DNA of 64,000 bases from Ailurus styani (lineage: Eukaryota > Chordata > Mammalia > Carnivora > Ailuridae). The stretch lies in contig LNAC01000376.1 of the NCBI GenBank assembly GCA_002007465.1, forward strand, positions 1,389,086-1,453,085, read 5' to 3'. Made by a program: the position numbers and the translations under genes. How positions within the stretch are numbered: the stretch's first letter is position 1; every line of letters begins with the position of its first letter. The notes under the pieces are model-generated. The model did not search any database. It saw nothing but the letters and a program-made list of their open reading frames with translations, and was not told the DNA's origin. This document shows positions 1-12,299 of this stretch, in pieces.

Positions 1-760
1 CTTCTCTCTCCCTTCCACTTGGTTGTCAAGTCCACCCACTGAGCCCTTTATTTTGGTTATTGCATTTTTTTTCAGTTCAGAAATTTCCATTTGGGTGTTC
101 TTCAAATCTGTTTCTGCTGAGACTATTTTTTTCTTATCATTTGTTTAGGTGTTCATGATTGTTCACTGAAGCATTCTTAGGATAGCTGCTTTAAAGCCCT
201 TGTCAGGTAACTCTACCATCTCTGACAGCTCTGGGCAGGCATCTAGTGATTGTCTTTTTTTGACTCAGTTGGAGATCTTCTTGGTTTTTGTATGATGAGT
301 GGTTTTTTATTGAAACCTGGACATTTCCATCCTGTGCTATGAGGCACTGGATCTTACTTAAATCTTCCATTTAAGCTGGCTTCTTCATCCCAGCAGGGGA
401 TGAGGGGGCTGGGGCAGGTACTTTCTCTTTCCTGAGAGGTGGCAGCAGGCAGAAGTCCAAACTCACCATGCAGCTTCCCCTGGCACCACGAAATTGGAGG
501 GCTTATTACCACCTGATGGGTTTGAGAGCTCCAGCTCCTACAAGCCCCTGATGGTGGGGATGGAGATGTTTCAGTTCTTTCTGAGTATTTGGCTGGAGGA
601 CAACAGTTATTGTCTAAAAGTTTTGCCTTACTAGGCTACTTGTTTCCTGATCCTTCGATGAAAGAACAGGTTTTTAATTTTAGTTTGTCTGTGTCCTTTG
701 GCATTTCTGAATTTCTGGCTTCTTCAGCTCTAAGTCTGGGATAAATGAGGCAAAAAGAAA
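1..760 (-). mobile_element. Ancient L1 (L1M-type) 5' UTR / ORF1 start fragment
   Basis: Read on the minus strand, this stretch resembles the region just before and at the start of ORF1 in old mammalian L1s: 'gaagatctccaactgagtc', then 'gacaatcactagatgcc', 'agctgtcagagatggtagag', 'gcagctatcctaagaatgct', and 'ggctcagtgggtggacttga'. The element continues beyond base 1. The upper boundary is uncertain and set near 760, where sequence with no clear L1 resemblance separates it from the RAB20 fragment. The subfamily is not resolved. Confidence 0.6.
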
Positions 761-840
761 ACGCAGCGAGCTCACCACTGTGTCACTCTGGAGTTGGCCT
801 GCCTTCTCTCTACCCTTGTAATGAATACTGGAATCTTCTA

Positions 841-1260
841 GGCCAGCAGGCAGACGACAGGAGGACCATGAATCTCTGTGGTGCTCCAGATGGAGGCGTT
901 GTAGGAGTGCCACTGCTTCAGGTGGAAAGCACCATCTACCATGCTGTCTGGGTCCCGGAACTGCCACTCCATGTACCTATGTACCTTTGCATCAGCGACG
1001 TCTTACCCACTCTTACCCACGTTCATGTCCCCTAGAAGCACGATCTTCCCATTGGGCTTCCTCATCTTTGGGCAAGAAGCCCCCTCCTGCTCCCTTCACC
1101 AGTATGGCCAGTGTATCCTGGGCACCACTGGAGCAGATGGCACCTGCCCCCAGATGGCTCGGACCTGGACCAGTGAGAACCCAGACTCCTGGGAACCTGG
1201 ACTCGCGGGGACCCCGAACTTGCAGGGACCCAATGGGACTCTCCCATTCAGACACCTGGG
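841..1260 (-). pseudogene. RAB20: RAB20 retrocopy fragment (5' UTR plus start of CDS)
   Basis: On the minus strand from an ATG at 1065-1063 the reading begins MRKPNGKIVLLGDMNVGK, the start of the small GTPase RAB20 including its P-loop (GDMNVGKT). The match continues with TSLMQRY, then MEWQFRDPDS, GAFHLKQWHSYNASIW and a decayed DTAG-like segment ending near 841. Two small tandem duplications break the frame: 'gtgggtaaga' twice within 1003-1024, and an 'aggtacat' repeat near 975-990. GC-rich sequence from 1066 to about 1260 is in the place of a 5' UTR. Only the first third of the CDS is present, so it cannot encode a GTPase. No intron is seen in the retained part. RAB20 is assigned from recalled family sequence. 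Confidence 0.82.
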
Positions 1261-1315
1261 AGGATGGAAGAGGAAGTACCTCAAGCTGTAATTCAAATAT
1301 AAATATTCTCGTGTA

Positions 1316-2479
1316 GCTAGTGACTACTATACTAGACAGTGCAGATTTAGAGAATTATAGACAACACATATGGTTAATTAGGAAGTTACTCCTTGAGAAT
1401 AGAGGACGGAATATAAACACAAAGCATTCAATTTCCATCTGAAATTTACACTGTTTTCAGGGACCTTTTGTATGGTGTGATTACAAAGTAATGTAAATGA
1501 TGTCAACTACTACACATTAACACTAGGGTTATTCTCTCATGTTCACACCTCCCTGCCATCTCTGTGAGGAAAAAACTAAAATAGGAAAATGATCACATCA
1601 TTTTTATCTAATTAAAAGTCCTTAAGTCTGAAGAAGAATATGCATCTCTTGAAGGTAGGCATGGTGATATGACACATTTTGCTTCGATGCCCTCGAAGTA
1701 GACCTCTTTTATGTGGGGAGGACAGAAAAGCTTTTGTTTTCCTTGTAAATGTAAGCTGACACCTGACACATGCATTTACTCTCCCTATTCCCCGCTTTTC
1801 CATTTTAAAACACAAACACAGAGCTTAGAGGTGGTGCCATCTTGAGACCACAGGAAGGAATGGAACCACATGTTAAAGATGGCTGCGGATGATTGAAGAA
1901 GGAGTTGGGCACATCACTTATGAGGCTGCTAGACATACTCTGGAAGAAATAATTTTGGAGGTCTTGCTATGTGAGCAAATATCCTATATGGATAAGCTAT
2001 TTTAATGAGGATTTTGTCATATATAGCCAAACCCAATCCTATCAGTATTAATTGGGGTAAAAAAAAAGGATCCTCTAATTTTTAAAATTCTTACAGTCAA
2101 AAATTATAACTTTTTTTGATGTAGTAAATTTAATTCCCAGAAGCCTTTCAGTCATCACTGACAAAAAACAAACAGAAATCATGCTGTATTTAAAAGTTAA
2201 AATATGCATATGCCTCCATAACAGAAATGCTAAATTTTAAATGCTCAATAAAACTAGTCATCCATGAAGATTAAATAAATAAACAATAGTTTCTAAAACA
2301 ACCAGTATGTCTTTAGTTGCTATAGCAAAAAGAACACTATGCCTGCCTTTAAGAAAATTTAAATTTCTCTCAAGGTTTAACATGTAAAAATGTAAAAGGC
2401 CACATGACACTAAATGTTTTAAAAAAGAAGTTTAAGACAACAGAAACAGCTTTATAAGAAAATTTATGGTTAATGGATG
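1316..2479. other. Intronic sequence, nothing recognised
   Basis: AT-rich intron 51 sequence without a coding frame or a repeat I can name. A slightly GC-richer patch at 1815-1945 with a purine-rich, LTR-like feel could be an old remnant but has no diagnostic motif. Confidence 0.6.
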
Positions 2480-2495
2480 AAATAATTTTGCAGTG

Positions 2496-3100
2496 TGTAT
2501 ATGGACCGCATCTTCTTTATCCATTCATCTGTTGAAGGGCATCTCAGCTCCTTCCACAGTTTGGCTATTGTGGACATTGCTGCTATGAACATTGGGGTAC
2601 AGACAGCCCTTCTTTTAACTACATCTGTATCTTTGGGGTAAATACCCAGTAGTGCAATTGCTGGGTCATAGGGTAGCTCTATTTTACTCAGCCGGATGAA
2701 AAGCCAACTTTTGCATCAACGTGGGTGGGACTGGAAGAGATTATGCTAAGTGAAATAAGTCAAACAGAGAAAAGTCAATTATCACATGGTTTCACTTTTT
2801 TGTGAAACACAAGGAACAGCATGGAGGACATGAGAAGAAGGGGTAAATGAAGACAGTGAAACTAGAATGGGAGATGAACCATGAGAGACTATGGACTTCA
2901 GGAAACAAACAGAGGGTTTTAGAAGGGAGGGGGGTGGGGGCATGGGTGAGCATGTTGATGAGTATTAAGGATGGCACTGATGGCATGGAGCACTGGGTGT
3001 TGTACGCAAACAATGAGTCATGGAACACTACAACAAAAACTAATGATGTACTGTATGGTGACTAACATAGCACAATTAAAAAAAAGAAAAAAAAAGAAAA
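2496..3100. mobile_element. 5'-inverted (twin-primed) L1 insertion
   Basis: 2496 to about 2693 is L1 3' UTR sequence in minus orientation (the 'tggctattgtggacattgct' and 'aaatacccagtagtgcaatt' region). From about 2694 it switches to plus orientation ('gactggaagagattatgcta' through 'catggaacactacaacaaaa') and ends in an A-rich tail at 3078-3100. The insertion is bounded by the direct repeat 'aaataattttgcagtg' at 2480-2495 and 3101-3116, a 16-bp target-site duplication. Inversion of the 5' half is the known signature of twin priming. It carries no complete ORF. Confidence 0.85.
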
Positions 3101-3116
3101 AAATAATTTTGCAGTG

Positions 3117-4564
3117 AATCACTGATTAAAAAGACCAATATAGATTAAAACGAATTTCACAGAGCAGCCAGAGATAGATTTCAAAAGCTTCAATGCTCTG
3201 ACAAACCAGTCAATGCTATATTTCTAATCATTATAATCAACTTGAAGGAGTGTGAAGGAACCCTAAGTCATTGGTGTGGTTACTTCATAATTGGATTTGG
3301 TTAGAACTCACACCTGCAAATAGTTGCACCATTCTCATCTAAAAAGTTCCTAATGCTAAAAATAAAATACATCCTCATTTTGATTTAGAGAACGCTTTTA
3401 CTGTAAAATCTCATTATATGTAGCTTCTTGCCTGCTTACATTCTTTCCATCTGATATTATCTGCTCCCAGTAACTGTCTTCTTGTAGTGCCTAACACCTA
3501 TTATATAGCTTAAAAAAAATCGAACTTGGGGAGGTGTAGGAAAATGGTTGTTTGATTTTTATGTCAAATTTCTCAGGGGGCAGTTATGGTTCTATCTGCG
3601 GTAGCTTTTTAGGATTTTCATACCACGTGACATGACAGAAAAGCTTAGCCTCAACGGAGTTGCTAGATTATTTTCCCTCTCACCATGGTCTCATTCTTTC
3701 AGATTTAGCAGGGAAAAAGCATGAAGGAGTTAAGTGTAAGTTATTCTCTTCTCTCCACTTTCTTAAGTAGAGACTTATCTATATACTTTTGTCCCAAACT
3801 TTGCCCATGGCTTTACTTTTTCTTATTTCTAGTTGGAAGGTTTAAAAATAATCCAAGAGCTGAACATAGATTAAATCAGTATGGCGGGGAGGGTAAAGTC
3901 TATCATTATAAAGTTTATTCTGTTTGAAAGGAGAATATGTCAGGTAAATCAAAGCATTTCTATTCTTGGCATCAATCATACAGAAGATATTCTTTCCCTG
4001 AATAAATTATAAGAAATACATAATTCTTAAATATGATGCTACTTGTTTATACAGAATGCAAAACATAAAGATAAGGGAATCTAGAAGGATTTTTGAATTA
4101 CTAAAATTATGTTCACAGTTATTTTTATAAGTCTAATAAAGAACTGACTCCCATCACTCTAGAAACCCTGGCATTACTTTTAGTGAATTCATATAAGATC
4201 ACAAGACTATAGTCAAATCCCATTGCTTCTATTTAAAAAACAATGCAGCTATGATCACCTTGGAAATTTACTGATCAATTAACTTGGATTATGAAAATCA
4301 AAGACATTAGAACATATTATGCAAAAATAAATTTTCATCCCAAGCTTATTGGATAAAAATTAACAATATATGTGGAAAGAGAAGGATAGCTTAATTTCTT
4401 CTCTATGAGAGAGGAAGGCACATATTAAAAGGAAATAAATGATTCATTCATTCAATCTAATATATATGATTAAAACCACCATAGAATTTTTTTTCCTTGT
4501 GGCAATTACCTCTCTTTGCCTTTTACGCTTTCCTCACAGAATGTATACTCTAAAATTGGAACTT
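3117..4564. other. Intronic sequence, nothing recognised
   Basis: AT-rich unique-looking intron 51 sequence. No repeat family, RNA gene or coding frame could be supported here by reading both strands. Confidence 0.6.
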
Positions 4565-7375
4565 TTTTTTTTACTTTTATTTTATATTTTAAGGTTTTAT
4601 TTAAATTCCAGTTAGTTAACATACAGTGTAATATTAGTTTCAGGCATGTAATACAGTGATTCAACACTTTCATACATCACCCTCAGCTCATCACAAGTGC
4701 CCTCCTTAATCCCCATCAACTATTTAATCTATCCCCTCAACCACCTCCCCTCTGATAACCATCAGTTTGTTCTCTATAGTTAAGAGTCTATTTCCTGGTT
4801 TGCCTCTCTCTTTTCCCTTTGCTCTTTTGTTTCTTAAATTTCACATGTGAGTAAAGTCATAGGTACTTGTCTTTCTCTGTCTTATCTCACTTAGCATAAT
4901 ACTCTCTAGCTCCATCCATGTCATTGCAAATGGCAAGACTACATTCTTTACTATGGCTGAATAATATTCCATTGTGTATATATATATATACATATACAAA
5001 TATATATACATTTTCTTTATCCATTCATCAGCCAATCGTCACTTGGGCTGCTTCCATAGTTTGGCTTTTGTAAATAATGCTGCTATAAATATTGGGGTGC
5101 ATGTATCCTTTTGAATTAATATTTTTATTGAGTACCTTTTCATGTGTTTGTTGGCCAGTTGGATGTCTTCTTTGGAGAAATAGCTATTCATGTCTTCTGC
5201 CTATTTTTTAATTGGATTATTTGGTTTTTTTGGGTGTTGAGTTATATAAGTTCTTTACAGGTTTTGGATACTAACCCTTTATCTGGTATGTCATTTGCAA
5301 ATATTTTCTCCCATTCCATAGGTTGCCTTTTAGTTTTGTTGTTTCCTTCTCCATGCACAACCTGTTTATTTTGATGAAGCCCCAATAGTTCATTTTTGCT
5401 TTTGTTTCCCTTGCCTCAGGGGACATATCTCAAAAGAAGTTGCTATGGCTCGTGTCAAAGAAGTTACTGCCTGGGTCTCTTATCAGATTTTTATGATTTC
5501 AGGACTCACATTTAGGTCTTTAATCTATTTTATTTTTGCATATGGTGGAAGAAAGTGGTCCATTTTCATTCTTTTGCATGTTGCTGCCTGTTTTCCAAGC
5601 ACCATTTTTTGAAGAGACTGTCTCTTTCCCATTGGATGTTTTTTCCTGCTTTCTTGAGGATTAGTTGACCATATAGTTGGGGGTTCATTTCTCGGGTTTT
5701 TTTATTCTGTTGTATTGGTCTGTGTGTCTATTTTTGTGCCAGTACCATACTATTTAGATTACAACAGCTTTGTAATAAAACTTGGAGTCTGTAGTTGTGA
5801 TGCCTCCAGCTTTGTTGTTCCTTTTCAAGATTGCTTTGGCTATTTGGGATTTTTTGTGGTTCCATACAAATTTTAGGATTGTTTGTTCTAGCTCTGTGAA
5901 AAATGCTGTTGGTATTGTGTTAGGGATTGCATTAAATGCATTGATTGCTTTGGGTAGTATATTTTTAAAATATTTGTTCTTCTGATCCATGAGCATGGAA
6001 TGTCTATTTCTTCATATTATATTTAATTTCTTTCATCAGTGTTTCATAGTTTTCAGAGTACAGGTCTTTCACCTCTTTGGTTAGGTTTATTCGTAGGTAT
6101 CTTATGTTTTTAGTGCAATTATAAATGAGATTAATTTCTTAATTTCTCTTTTTGCTGCTTCATTAGTGGTGTATTAAAATGCAATAGATTTCTATATGTT
6201 GGTTTTATATCCTGCGACTTTGCTGAATTCATTTAGCAGTGTTTTGGTGGAGTCTTTGGGTTTTCTTTATGTAATATACCATTTGTAAATAGTGGAAGTT
6301 CTATTTCTTCCCTGCTGACTTGGCAGATTTTTTCTTGTTTTTTTTTTTTTGTTTTTTATTTTGTTTTAAAGAGGGGAAGAGACACAGAGAGAGAGAGAGA
6401 GAATCTTAAGCAGGTTCCACACCCAGTGTAGAGCCCAAAGCTAGGCTCAGTCTCAAATCCTGAGATCATGACCTGAGTCTAAATCAAGATATGGATGCTT
6501 AACTGACAGCCACCCAGGGACCTCTGGATGCCTTTTATTTCTTTGTGTTGCCTGATTGCTACAGCTAGGACTTCCAATACTATGTTGCATAAAAGCAGTG
6601 AGAGTGGACATCCTTGTCTTGTTCCCAACATAGAGGAAAAGCTCTCAGTTTTTCCCCATTAGGGATGATATTAGCTGTGGGTTTTTCATAGATGACCTTT
6701 ATGATGTTGATAAGTTCCCTCTAAACCTACTTTGTTGATTGTTTTTATCATGAATGGATGTTACACTTTGTCAAATGCTTTTTCTGCATCTAATGAAAGA
6801 ATCATATGGTTCCTATGCTTTTTGTTTTTAATTAACGTGATACATCTCATTGATTGATTTGTGAATATTGAACCACCCTTACAACCCAGGAGAACCCTGT
6901 GGTTCTCTTTTCTGGTGGTGTCTTTATTTGGTTTTGGTATCAGGGTAATTTTGTCCTCATAGAATGAATTTGGAAGTGTTTTTTTTCCTTTTCTATTTTT
7001 TGAAATAGTTTGAGAAGAATAGGTATTAAACCTTTAAATATTTGGTAGAAGTCACCTGTGAAACCATCTGGTCCTGGACTTTTGTTTGTTGGAGTTTTTT
7101 GATTACTGAAACAATTTCTTTGCTTGTTATCAGTCTGTTCAAGTTTTCTATTTCTTCCTGTTTTGGTTTTGATAATTTATATGTTTGTAGGAATTTATCT
7201 ATTTCTTCCAGGTTGTTCCACTTGTTGACATATAGTTTTTCATAATATTCTCTTATAATTGTTTGTATTTCTGTGGTGTTGGTGGTTATTTCTCCTCTCT
7301 CATTTGTGATTTCATTTGGGTCCTTTCTCTTTACTTTTTGATAAATCTGCTAGAGATTTATCAATTTTATTATTT
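4565..7375 (-). mobile_element. L1, ORF2 C-terminal two-thirds and 3' UTR
   Basis: Begins on the plus strand with a T-run (the A tail of a minus-strand L1) at 4565-4574 and carnivore L1 3' UTR to about 5100, including a (TA)n stretch at 4976-5005. Above this is decayed ORF2: thumb region [20 protein letters not shown] near 5870-5930 and the YKAVVI motif at 5754. Reverse-transcriptase sequence lies around 6880-7050, and upstream ORF2 reaches about 7375. Many stops and frameshifts. A SINE interrupts it at 6330-6523. It ends abruptly where L1 sequence of opposite orientation begins. Confidence 0.85.
6330..6523 (-). mobile_element. SINEC (carnivore tRNA-Lys SINE)
   Basis: T-rich tail then GA repeat (6390-6404), then antisense SINE body ('cctgagatcatgacctgagt') and head ('cagccacccaggga'). 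It sits inside the minus-strand L1, whose sequence resumes with 'ctggatgccttttatttctt' after the insertion, so it is younger than that L1. Body is diverged from the young SINEs in this window. Confidence 0.8.
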
Positions 7376-8596
7376 TTTCCTGAAGCTGTTTCAAAAAATA
7401 GAAACAGGAGGAAAACTTCCAGACTCTTTCTATGAAGCCAGCATTACTTTGATCCCCAAACCAGGCAAAGACCCCATCAAAATGGAGAATTTCAGACCTT
7501 ATCCCTGATGTATATGGATGCCAAGATTCTCAACAAGATCTAGCTAATAGGATCTAACAGCACATTAAAAAGATTATCCACCATGACCAGGAGGGATTTA
7601 TCCCTGGGATGCAAGGGTGGTTCGACATTTGCAAATCAATCAACGTGATAGAACAAATCAACAAGAAGAGAGAAGAACCACATAGATCTCTCAATTGATG
7701 CAGAAAAAGCATTTGACAAAATACAGCATCCATTCCTGATTAAAGCTCTTCAAAGTATAGGGATAGAGAGAATATTCCTCAACTTCATAAAACCTATCTA
7801 TGACAAACCCACAGCGAACATCATTCTCAATGGGGAAAAGCTGACAGCCTTCCCACTGAGATCAGGAACATGACAAGTATGGCCACTCTCACCACTGTTG
7901 TTCAACATAGTACCAGAAGTCCTAGCATTAGCAATCAGACAACAAAAAGAAATAAAAGGTATTCAAATTGGCAAAGAAGAAGTCAAACTCTCTCTCTTCA
8001 CAGATGACATGATACTTTTTATGGAAAACCCAAAAGGCTCCACCCCCAAACTACTAGAACTCATACAGCAATTCAGTAATGTGGCAGGATACAAAATCAA
8101 TCTGCAGAAATCAGTTGCTTTCTTATACACTAGCAATGAAAATACAGAAAGGGAAATTAGAGAGTTGATTCCATTTACTACAGCACCAAGAACCATAAGA
8201 TACCTTGGAATAAACCCAACCAAAGAGGTAAAGGATCTGTACTCAAGGAACTACAGAACACTCATGAAAGAAATTGAAGAAGACACAAAAAGATGGAAAA
8301 GCATTCCATGCTCATGGATTGGGAGAATACATATTGTTAAAATGTCTATACTGCCCAGAGCAATCTATACTTTCAATGCCATCCTGATTAAAATTCCACC
8401 GGCATTTTTCAAAGTGCTGGAACAAACAATCCTAAAATTTGTACAGAACCAGAAAAGACCCTGAATTGCTAAAGAAATGTTGAAAAAGTAAAACAAAGCT
8501 GGGGGCATCATGTTGACTGATTTCAAGCTTTACTACAAAGCTGTGATCACCAAGACAGCATGGTACTGGCACAAAAACAGATGCATAGACAAATTT
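7376..8596 (+). mobile_element. L1 ORF2 fragment (reverse transcriptase to thumb), opposite orientation
   Basis: Plus-strand ORF2 starts with the finger motif [16 protein letters not shown] at about 7425 and continues to [12 protein letters not shown] at about 8462, then 'catggtactggcacaaaaac' at 8559. The longest open piece is 188 codons (7898-8464). The RT active site reads FTDD in place of the usual Y/FADD, and upstream parts are frameshifted, so it is inactive. It covers the same ORF2 interval as part of the neighbouring minus-strand L1, so it is a second L1 copy or an inverted segment, not a simple twin-primed end. Confidence 0.85.
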
Positions 8597-8619
8597 TATT
8601 ATTTTTTTCAAAGATTCAG

Positions 8620-9540
8620 CTCCTATGCTTGGTCCCGGGCCTAAATGTGCTGAGTTTTAACTAGATGTGCTCTGGTCTGCTTATGAAATGAGACCTGTCA
8701 CCACCTCCACCAGAACTGAGACCCTGCAAAACTCTCTGGGAGATGTGGTATGGGTAGTTGTTTGTGTTGGTCTTCTAGGGGAGGGACCCACCACACTGAG
8801 ACTGAGGCTAGTGTGGCTGAGTAGGGCAGTTCCACCAGAGAGCAGGGGGGTGGGACTTAGTGTAAGCAAATTTAGTAGCCAGTGTCAGCATTGTGCTGCT
8901 TTTAGCAGGTGACTCTGTGTTTATGCTGAGGGGATAAGGGAGAAAATGGCACTGGATAGATCATTTGTTCCAGGAGAGGCATCTCCAAGAATGCTGCCTC
9001 TCAGGGATAGGCTTCAAGAAGAGTGAACAGTCCCCCAACCGTGTGCCCCAGGGACTCTTTGGATTCTGTTTCCATGCTGTATGCATCCTTGCTGTTTGCC
9101 TGACTTCTCTCCAGGTGTAGCACAGTGCCCTCAAGGATTGATCCTAGTCAAGTCCCCTGACCTTTAAAACTCTAGGCTTTAAGTCCCACTGGTTGCAAGC
9201 AATCAGGGAATTTAGCCCCTCTCATTTTCCAAGCCAGTGGCTATGGGGAAACATTCTCCTTGTGCATTCCCTTGCATGCTCCTCTCTCTCTCCCTTCTCT
9301 GTGATCCCTGCTCCCAACCCTCCACAGCAGCTGAGATTCCTTTCTCTCCTAAACCAACTTTCTGCATGCCCTACCTTCCTCTATGTGGCCTCTTCTCACT
9401 TTAGTTGTGGAGTTTGTTTTGTCAGTCTTCAGGTTGATTTCTGGGGGTATTTAGGATGACTTGATAGTTATCTAGTGATGTTCATGGGATGAGCAAGCCT
9501 AAGGTCCTCCTACTTTGCCACCATCTTCTGCTCTCTGCCT
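8620..9540 (-). mobile_element. L1 5' UTR, antisense
   Basis: On the minus strand the end at about 9540 reads 'agatggtggcaaagtaggag' then 'tagataactatcaagtcatc', the layout of a carnivore L1 5' end (GATGGCGG...GTAGGAG...CTAGATA). The remaining GC-richer 900 bp fits an L1 5' UTR. ORF1 and the endonuclease part of ORF2 are absent between here and the ORF2 pieces. Confidence 0.65.
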
Positions 9541-9544
9541 AGTC

Positions 9545-12066
9545 TTTTTAATCCTCAGGAACAGATAACACTGATATCTTTAACCAGCAAGTGTTCAATA
9601 AATAACAGATGAATGAAAACTTAGTCTTATACCAAAGCCTTTTAAAGTCAGTTACTATATCTCTAATGAATCTGCACGACATTGTAACTCAGGTCTCAAA
9701 GCAGGCATTTGAGAGACAAAATATATATTCATAGTAATTATTTTCATTGCAAACTACTAAAAATATCTATCTCATATGTATGTTAATAATATATACATAT
9801 ATTCGTTACTTTAATGAAAGTAATCATACATAGAAAAGTGTGGATAAATGTAAAGAAACACTAGTAGTTATGTGTGAACATTGTTTTATCTTAATCTCAA
9901 TTATTCACTAACACACACAGGAAATCAAATTCAAATCCAAGCTCTTACCCCACTATCTCTTTCCAACATCATTTCCTAATAGTCCCCTACCTGTCTTTAG
10001 CATGCTTTGCAACACGGGTTTTCAAAGACAGTTTGTTGAACTGAGGAATGAATGAACAAAGAACCACGCACCTAGCGTTGGTTAACATTACCTACCATTA
10101 CCCTAACATTAAGTGCAACAGTAGGAGGAACTTACATTATTGCACACTACAACTGTAATTATAGACTTTAAGGACCCAAAATTATGGTGAAATGAAAAGC
10201 ACCCAAAGCAGGTAATAAAATTCAGAGTATAATAACATTATGTAGTCTTCAAAAAAGATTAAAAGACATTGAATTAGTTATATGGCTTTCTTGTAAAACA
10301 GAGAAGATCACATATTGTAGGCATTTTTATGAAAATAATAAAAGCCATTTCATGTAAAGGATTTATTTAGACCCAAGCAAGGAAATTTTGAAGTAGAATT
10401 CACTATTTAAAAACAATGACAAATATAAACTTCCTTATCAGAATCCCACTGGTATTTTATTGAAAACACAGTATACTGGCTTTTATCAGAATTCATGCAA
10501 ATATCATGGTTCAGTTTTACTTGATAAGGTTTTGACGGAAAATTTTACAGTGAACTGAATGGAAATGTATTAAGATATGCATTTCTAATCACAGATTTGA
10601 AATATGTAGTTTAGTAAAACTTATGTTTATCTTTAAGCCAAAAAGTGTATGGTATCACTTCCAATAAAAAGGTTATTATGACACTTCGAGAATAGGATTT
10701 TGTGTGTGTGTGCGTTTGCAACTCTATGACCTTCATCTTCAGGGGAGTTTATTTTATCATGACCAGAGTATAAACTAAGTCAAATTGTGGACAGTGACTT
10801 ATCCTTACATCCTTCAGTGAAGATAATAGTGAATTTGGCTCTCATTAGGTAGGGAAAGAAAATTGTATGGATGTGAAGCAGTGATTCACACAGTTATGAG
10901 CTTTCTACAGGAGACATGTACATTTGTCAGAAGATAATTGCAGTACCAAATTTGCAAATATCTTCAGCCAAACATATTACAACATTATTCATCATAGAAT
11001 ATAACACGCACCTTCTATATATGGAAAGATGGTACCCTCTGGAGTGGTGTTTCTTGTGCGAGGGTGTACAGAAGTACAAAGATGAGATGACAAGGGCTGG
11101 ACGGTTGTTTGTTAAAAGAAAAAAGCCCAGAATAATCAACCTCCTCACCCTAAGATGACTATCCTACAACTTATGAAGTCTGTTGGATAACCATGGAAAT
11201 AAACTGTGCACAACTTGTTTTAATTTTGGTGGAGAAATGAGGAGATGCTTAAGAGATAGGGGGTCATAGAAAAAAAAAAGAAGTAAGAAACATTCATAAA
11301 TGTAGTGATTTACATTAGGACAATTACATTCACTAAATCACCTTACACCAATTACCTGTATTGTCTGTAACTTTTCTCACTTGTTGATTAAGGGAAACTA
11401 TTTGCAATATCTATTTTGCTGCTACACTCATGGCAACAGAATAACACCAAGAAATGTTCTGTTTTGTTTTGATTTTAGTTTAAATAATGCCTTTTTTCCC
11501 CAACACTGTTTCACCAATCCTTCTAGGTTCATGGTAGACAAGTTTTTTTGTCATAAGATCATGCCTGTAATTTTCACTGAAAGTTATAATCAGAATAATT
11601 CTGAACCATTCAATTGTTCTTTGTGTAGATTCACAAAATAATCATGGAACTTTTATTAAAGACTTTGACCTTAACAATAAAAAAAAATTAAACACATCCA
11701 AGTAATTATTTTCTGTTTAAATATAGACTGTACCTACTGAAACTGCTTATTCAATTTTTGGATAATGAAATCTCCCAGGTAGAGGTTTAATGTGTAGTTA
11801 AAAATGAATCTTGAACAATGCTATTATCATCTTGTCCAGATTGGCCAATTTTTCTTAACCCCAACCTGGAAGAGGTCGTATTACAGGATAAAACTCCTTT
11901 GCCGATTCAATTCTTTACTCAATACAGTGCCTGTGGTTTAGCTTTAGTGATGAATTACACTGACCACCTGGCCAAAATGACTAGAAAAAAGACTATAATT
12001 TACTTAGCACAGGCAATCAGGTACCAATAGTATAAAAAATAATTATATCATATGGCCATCTAAATC
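9545..12066. other. Intronic sequence, nothing recognised
   Basis: About 2.5 kb of AT-rich intron 51 sequence with a short (TG)n run near 10699-10711. No coding frame, RNA gene or repeat family could be supported. Confidence 0.6.
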
Positions 12067-12119
12067 CTATCTGTTGATAGCAACACAGTTCCCCACTGCC
12101 CCAAAGCTCTCCTCAAATT

Positions 12120-12290
12120 TGCCATCCACCTTTCTTATCTCTCCAACCTCTCTCTCCCTCCAACCCTCCATTTCTTCCTCCATTTCTCCTGTCCTCCCTC
12201 TCTCTTTCTTCCTCTCTAATTTTCTTTCCTTCCTTCCTTCTCTCCTTCCTCCCTTCCCTTCTTCCTTTGTCTTTTCCTCCTTCCTTTCCC
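12120..12290 (+). repeat. Polypyrimidine (CT-rich) low-complexity tract
   Basis: About 170 bp almost entirely of C and T on the plus strand, with CCTT/CTCC runs. The open frames over it (Ser/Pro/Leu one way, Glu/Arg/Lys the other) are products of composition and not genes. Such tracts can form triplex DNA. Confidence 0.85.
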
Positions 12291-12299
12291 AAATGGTCA

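Noticed and set aside
1063..1255. GC-rich block as a CpG-island promoter
   Set aside because: Better explained as the 5' UTR part of the RAB20 retrocopy; CpGs are few and it leads into a broken CDS.
7898..8464. 188-codon open frame that could be taken for a gene
   Set aside because: It is a piece of L1 ORF2 (reverse transcriptase to thumb) with an altered active-site motif and disrupted upstream sequence.
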